DNA of 20,270 nt from Parcubacteria group bacterium (GTDB taxonomy: Bacteria > Patescibacteriota > Minisyncoccia > Phycocordibacterales > GCA-002724975). Shown piece by piece: positions 16,649 through 20,270 of the stretch. The notes beneath the pieces were generated by a model, which saw only the letters and a program-made list of their open reading frames with translations, made no database searches and was not told where the DNA came from. The position numbers and the translations under genes were made by a program. The number at the start of each line of letters is the position of its first letter. Position 1 is the stretch's first letter. Where the stretch lies: assembly GCA_002724975.1 (NCBI GenBank), contig PBQF01000091.1:1-20270 (forward strand), in the 5' to 3' direction.

Positions 16649-16711
16649 ATGAATATTTTATGTACAACTTGTATGATAGGAGGATCTAAAGGCATAAATT
16701 ATAATGTTTAA
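16649..16711 (+). pseudogene. N-terminal stub of CMP-legionaminate/acylneuraminate cytidylyltransferase (legF-like)
   Basis: From the ATG at 16649 the 20 codons read MNILCTTCMIGGSKGINYNV, then stop. Intact enzymes of this family begin like MNILCTICARGGSKGV, so this is recognisably the start of a NeuA/LegF-type protein. The nucleotide-binding arginine is lost (AR replaced by MI) and the frame ends early. The location directly after ptmE and the Gfo/Idh gene is where legF lies in Campylobacter. I see no continuation in nearby frames. Confidence 0.7.
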
Positions 16712-16935
16712 AATATTGTATAAGCTCAAATATTATAAAAAAGGTACAAGTGTTTGATATAAAATTTACCATAACAAAGGATTTTTTCCTATAATTAAAA
16801 TGTAAAATTTTTTTAGATCTTCTAAAGCAGGTTTAATTGGATTAAAGAGCTATTAATAATAATTTATCAATTGGAATCGGTAATACAAAAAACGTACTTG
16901 AGGTAATGAAAATAGTAAATAAAATTTATGAATAA
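16712..16935 (+). pseudogene. Decayed gene fragments (SDR-like piece and an oxidoreductase-like tail)
   Basis: No intact gene is present. At 16815-16856 a frame reads RSSKAGLIGL, which resembles the active-site helix of short-chain dehydrogenases (YxxSKAGxxGL). At 16846-16935 another frame ends with NLSIGIGNTKNVLEVMKIV, similar in style to the C-termini of sugar epimerases or Gfo/Idh proteins. Its stop overlaps the ATG of the next gene by 8 bp, as neighbouring genes in this island do. That suggests it is the genuine 3' end of a deleted gene. The family assignments are tentative. Confidence 0.4.
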
Positions 16936-17115
16936 CAAAAATATTATTGTTTTTGAGAAGGTAAATTCTAATGTTTTAATTTATATTTTTTTTAAATTTT
17001 ATTTAAAAAAAAAAATAAAAAAATCTATTATATTTATTCGACAAGTAAATTATCTAAATTAATTATAAAAATATACAGATATTTCGGTTTTGAATTTATT
17101 AAATTAAAATTCAGA
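16928..17115 (+). other. 5' part of the following glycosyltransferase gene, separated by an A11 frame break
   Basis: A frame from ATG at 16928 reads MNNKNIIVFEKVNSNVLIYI and continues to KFYLKKK inside an A11 run (17005-17015). The -1 frame after the run then reads KKIYYIYSTSKLSKLIIKIY and leads without a stop into the gene at 17116. One extra A in the run would create a single frame of about 658 codons. This makes 16928 the likely original start. Confidence 0.6.
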
Positions 17116-18903
17116 ATGATTGATATTAGAAATGAAAACGGTGAAATCTATAGCCTAATAATACAAAAAAAAGAACTTTTTGATTTTGAAAAATCTTATT
17201 TTAAATTTTTAAATTTAATAGTAAGTGAAAATAAAGAAAATAATCTAAATCACTACGTTGCTAAGAGTATTTTTGCAGATTTTGTTATAAATAAAAATAC
17301 CCCTTTTAGATTAATATACTTAATTAATGTACTTAATCAAATATTTGATACAAAAAAAGCTAAAAAAGAGTGTATTTTTTATATTGTAAATCGACCTTGT
17401 TTAAATCTCTATGTAGAATATGCTAAAAATAAAGAAATAAAAATTTTAAGTTACTCAAAGTATAGATCGCAAATTGTATATAAACTTATCATTATAAAAA
17501 TTTATATAAAAATAATAATTAAATCTTTTATACGTAAATTTAATATTTTTGAAAAACTCAATACGAGTAACAATCATAATTATAAACTTTTTTGCGAACG
17601 TCAATATCAACCTAACTTAATACTTAATGGAGAGAAATCAGATTTACTTTGGCTGTTAAACTCTAATTTTTTAGTTAAAGATACTTTGTATGATTGCAAA
17701 AATCCTAAAGAAGTTTCAAAGCTCAATAAATTTGGTATCAATACATCTGTAAATTTATTCTCCCTTGATTTCCAATATCATAAAATTATTGATTACAATT
17801 ATATATATTCTCTATTTTTGAAAACTGATATTGAAAAATCGAATATTTTTTATCATTTATGTAATTATGAATATCTTTATAATAAATGGTTAAATTATTT
17901 CAAAACCCATAATATAAAGATTTTTTTAAATTGGTATAAATATGATTCTTCTCATATTCCGATCACGGATGCTATAAATTCAATAGGAGGAATTTCAACT
18001 TTTTTTCAACCAAATTTTGAAGGTGTGCCATTTTATGAATGCAAGCTTTTTACAGATATATATTTTTGTAACAGTAAGTTAAGTGTTTTTATTGATAAAA
18101 AAACTCCTTCACATGTAAACCATCACGTTATTACTGGTTGCCCAAATTTTATGATCACAAGTGAAATGATAGCAAAATCAAAAGAAATTAGAAGGAAAAT
18201 ACTAAATAATGGTGCTAAACAAATTGTGTGTGTTTTAGATGAAAACTCGACCCCAGATGAAAGATGGCATACGGGAGATCAACTTCAAAAAGATAACTAC
18301 ATTTATATAATTGATGAGCTTTTAAAAAATAAAGCCATTGGAGTTATTTTTAAACCAAAATATTCATATGGCCTTAGGAGAAAATTAAAAAATGCATATA
18401 AATTACTTGAAGAAGCTATAAGTACCGGAAGATGTTATGTGTATGATCAAATTGAGGACAAGTCTCAAAAATTTGCTAAAACCACCCCAATTTTAGCAGC
18501 TTTATCAAGTGATTTAGTTGTGCACAGTCATTTAATTGCTGGCACTGCTGCGATTGAAACAGCCTTGCACGGAATACCAACTATTTTGATCGATAGAGAG
18601 TCTGCAAAAAATAGTGTAATATATGAAACGCTTAATAAAATAAATATTTATAACAATTGGCCAGATACAATAAAAGCAATAAATGAAAACTTATTTAGAG
18701 ATAAGAAGAATGAATTATTTGGAAATTGGAAAGACTGTATCGAGTATTTTGACCCTTTTAGAGACAATCGAGGTTCTGAAAGAATAGGAAATTGTTTAAA
18801 AGATTTGATAGATGGTTATAAAAAGAATTTAGATAAAGATAGAATTATTGAAATTGCTTTAAAAAATTATGTAAAAAAATGGGGAAAAGACAAAATTATT
18901 TAA
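17116..18903 (+). CDS. Probable GT-B-fold glycosyltransferase (capsule/CDP-glycerol transferase-like)
   Basis: The 595 residues have no strong family signature in the N-terminal half. The C-terminal half looks like a GT-B nucleotide-sugar-binding domain: a strand-turn start at QIVCVLDENS, GVIFKPKY and FAKTTPILAALSSDLVVHSH. This is followed by the donor-site helix AGTAAIETALHGIPTILID (H470 onward), as in capsule, Kdo or glycerol-phosphate transferases. It is probably cytoplasmic or peripherally bound, with no clear membrane spans. Starting at ATG 17116 leaves out about 63 residues that read well if one A is added to the run at 17005-17015, so the real start is likely 16928. Its place right after the nonulosonate genes makes transfer of that sugar a plausible role, but this is inference. 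Confidence 0.65.
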   Translation: MIDIRNENGEIYSLIIQKKELFDFEKSYFKFLNLIVSENKENNLNHYVAKSIFADFVINKNTPFRLIYLINVLNQIFDTKKAKKECIFYIVNRPCLNLYVEYAKNKEIKILSYSKYRSQIVYKLIIIKIYIKIIIKSFIRKFNIFEKLNTSNNHNYKLFCERQYQPNLILNGEKSDLLWLLNSNFLVKDTLYDCKNPKEVSKLNKFGINTSVNLFSLDFQYHKIIDYNYIYSLFLKTDIEKSNIFYHLCNYEYLYNKWLNYFKTHNIKIFLNWYKYDSSHIPITDAINSIGGISTFFQPNFEGVPFYECKLFTDIYFCNSKLSVFIDKKTPSHVNHHVITGCPNFMITSEMIAKSKEIRRKILNNGAKQIVCVLDENSTPDERWHTGDQLQKDNYIYIIDELLKNKAIGVIFKPKYSYGLRRKLKNAYKLLEEAISTGRCYVYDQIEDKSQKFAKTTPILAALSSDLVVHSHLIAGTAAIETALHGIPTILIDRESAKNSVIYETLNKINIYNNWPDTIKAINENLFRDKKNELFGNWKDCIEYFDPFRDNRGSERIGNCLKDLIDGYKKNLDKDRIIEIALKNYVKKWGKDKII

Positions 18904-18906
18904 ATT

Positions 18907-19096
18907 ATGAATATAAAAAAAAGTTAAATTGTACAAGGGTTTGTACTCTAAAGACGAAGACTATTTAAGAAACTTAGCACCAATGTATAGGTTAATAAAT
19001 TTATGTATTAATTTAAAATTAGAATCCTTTCTTGATTATGAATGTGGTAAAAGTAATCTTGTAAAAATATTTAAAAAAAATCAAAAAATATTTTGA
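18907..19096 (+). pseudogene. Decayed N-terminal piece of a class I SAM methyltransferase
   Basis: One frame (about 18917-19096) reads GLYSKDEDYLRNLAPMYRL, then ESFLDYECGKSNLVKIF, before a TGA stop. The second part resembles motif I of SAM-dependent methyltransferases (usually ILDYGCGKS), with the glycine replaced by E. The only nearby ATG (18907) is in another frame and is separated by an A8 run. No later methyltransferase motifs follow. Confidence 0.55.
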
Positions 19097-19219
19097 AACA
19101 GTAAATATTATTCAAACTAGTTATAAAAATTCAGTTTCTATTATTATATGAAATATAACATTTAAAGAAAAAATAAAATTGTACATAAATATTTTTATAA
19201 ATTTATTTGAATATACATA
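19097..19219 (+). other. AT-rich remainder without recognisable features
   Basis: Nothing coding, structural or regulatory can be supported between the methyltransferase fragment and the next gene. With the fragment before it, this completes the 316 bp gap that follows the large transferase gene. Confidence 0.5.
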
Positions 19220-19249
19220 TTGGATTTTAAGATCAAAGTTTATTCACAA

Positions 19250-19978
19250 ATGAAAGTTATTTTTTCAAACATAGATAGATACGAAATTGTTAAAAATTTA
19301 AAAGGAATTAATAATATCGGGGTTGAATTAGGAGTTGCAGAAGGAGGTTTCTCATACAAAATGATGGAAACAAAAAAATTTAAATATTTTTTTGGAATAG
19401 ATTCCTATGATATCTTTCAGCATAATGAAAATGAGTATATTCAAACAAAAAAAAAATTATCAATATTTGAAAATTATAAGTTAGTAAGAAAAAAATTTGA
19501 AAATGCCCTAAATGACTTTGAAGATCTTTCATTGGATTTCATCTATGTTGATGGATTTGCTCATGAAGGAAATGATGGAGGAAGAACATTAGTTAGTTGG
19601 TTAAAAAAATTGAAAGTTGGTGGAATATGTGCCGGGGATGATTATGATGATGATTGGCCATTGGTTAAGATGACAGTTAATGATGTTGTTAAGCAATCTG
19701 AATGTGATTTGTTCATAACTAAAAAAAAGTCTTTGGATAAATATTCACAATTTCCTTCATGGTTTTTTGTAAAATCTAGCGATAACAAAATATTTCTTTC
19801 TGAAAAATATAAACTTTTAGCAAAATCAAAACACAAACAAGAAATATTTAAAAGAAGTTTATTTGGTAAAATTTTAAACATTAAGATCAAATATATCACA
19901 TACACTTTATTAAAAAAAATATTTCCTAGTAATGTTTTCCATAAAATTTTAAGTCTTTATAAGAAAATGCACAAATAA
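19250..19978 (+). CDS. Class I SAM-dependent methyltransferase
   Basis: The protein is 242 residues from ATG 19250, or 252 from an in-frame TTG at 19220. ATG is preferred because the extra residues do not look conserved and neither start has a clear ribosome binding site. SAM-binding motif I is NNIGVELGVAEGGFSYKMM, with the second acidic strand in FFGIDSYD. A downstream DFIYVDGFAHEGNDGGRTL and LKVGGICAGDDYDDDW follow, as in Methyltransf_24/TylF-like enzymes. The C-terminal 60 residues are basic and partly hydrophobic and may contact the membrane. A role in methylating the surface glycan is inferred from context; the substrate is unknown. Confidence 0.8.
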   Translation: MKVIFSNIDRYEIVKNLKGINNIGVELGVAEGGFSYKMMETKKFKYFFGIDSYDIFQHNENEYIQTKKKLSIFENYKLVRKKFENALNDFEDLSLDFIYVDGFAHEGNDGGRTLVSWLKKLKVGGICAGDDYDDDWPLVKMTVNDVVKQSECDLFITKKKSLDKYSQFPSWFFVKSSDNKIFLSEKYKLLAKSKHKQEIFKRSLFGKILNIKIKYITYTLLKKIFPSNVFHKILSLYKKMHK

Positions 19979-19983
19979 TTTTT

Positions 19984-20270
19984 ATGGATATTTATTTCTC
20001 GATTATAATGTGCTGTTATAATTCTCAAGATAATATTATAGAAACTTTGAATAGTATTAAAAGTCAAACATATAAAAAATGGGAATTAATAATCGTTAAT
20101 GATGGTTCTAATGATAAAACCGAAAATATAGTTAAAGAATACATAAATTTAAATAAAAAACTTAATATAAGTTATTTTTATCAACACAATCATGGATTAG
20201 CGACCTCAAGAAACAATGCAATAAATAAAACAAATTTTGATTGGATTGCTATTATAGATCATGATGATAT
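19984..20270 (+). CDS. Glycosyltransferase family 2, N-terminal part (runs off window)
   Basis: The first 95 codons begin with FSIIMCCYNSQDNIIETLNS, then SQTYKKWELIIVNDGSNDKT. The segment HGLATSRNNAINK and the metal-binding DHDD (at the window edge) follow. This is the standard GT-A start of family 2 transferases that add sugars during polysaccharide synthesis. The ATG at 19984 lies 5 bp after the previous stop. Donor and acceptor cannot be told, and the C-terminus is outside the window. Confidence 0.88.
   Translation, partial: MDIYFSIIMCCYNSQDNIIETLNSIKSQTYKKWELIIVNDGSNDKTENIVKEYINLNKKLNISYFYQHNHGLATSRNNAINKTNFDWIAIIDHDD

Noticed and set aside
1..20270. CRISPR array, insertion sequence, integrase or tRNA attachment site
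   Set aside because: No regularly spaced repeats, transposase or integrase motifs, or tRNA-like cloverleaf were seen. The mosaic structure must come from recombination not marked by such elements in this window.

Overview
The window is very AT-rich and densely packed, with every supported gene on the + strand. It opens with the 3' part of a 5S rRNA whose sequence looks alphaproteobacterial, then runs through about 20 kb of surface-polysaccharide genes. Low GC, the 5S type and a large glycan island touching an rRNA gene suggest a marine SAR11-type (Pelagibacterales) alphaproteobacterium. In that group the hypervariable glycan region HVR2 is reported to lie at the rRNA locus. This assignment is inference, because no species-level marker is present.

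Layout. 1-104: 5S rRNA 3' end and a T run. 198-2974: an in-frame chimera of a radical SAM enzyme and a sugar kinase, then a family 2 glycosyltransferase and a small LAB_N membrane protein. 2931-4418: methylmalonate-semialdehyde dehydrogenase (mmsA), a catabolic gene that looks out of place. 4419-4782: gene debris, including a piece of an acylneuraminate cytidylyltransferase. 4783-9014: an SDR oxidoreductase, a UDP-glucuronate 4-epimerase-type enzyme, a Wzz-like chain-length protein and an O-antigen ligase/polymerase-type membrane protein. 9239-16642: a legionaminic-acid-type nonulosonate cluster in the order legB, Gfo/Idh oxidoreductase, legC, legI, legG, ptmE-like nucleotidyltransferase (broken by a frameshift in an A10 run), second Gfo/Idh oxidoreductase. 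16643-16935: decayed fragments, starting with the first 20 codons of a legF-like gene. 16928-20270: a large probable GT-B glycosyltransferase (5' end interrupted in an A11 run), a decayed methyltransferase, an intact methyltransferase and the start of a family 2 glycosyltransferase that runs off the window.

How the genes fit together. LegB, LegC, LegG and LegI would convert an NDP-N-acetylglucosamine into a legionaminic-acid-type nine-carbon sugar. The PtmE-like enzyme suggests the GDP-linked route known from Campylobacter. Transferases, Wzz and the O-antigen ligase-type protein would assemble and export the glycan. The CMP-activating enzyme LegF is present only as two separate fragments about 12 kb apart, and no full LegH acetyltransferase, Wzx flippase or initiating phosphosugar transferase is seen.

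The main pattern beyond ordinary annotation is a mosaic of joins and decay: one fused chimera, one gene running into mmsA, a split legF, several gene stubs, and single-base frame breaks in poly-A runs. Some of these could be sequencing or assembly errors, and this cannot be settled from the sequence alone.
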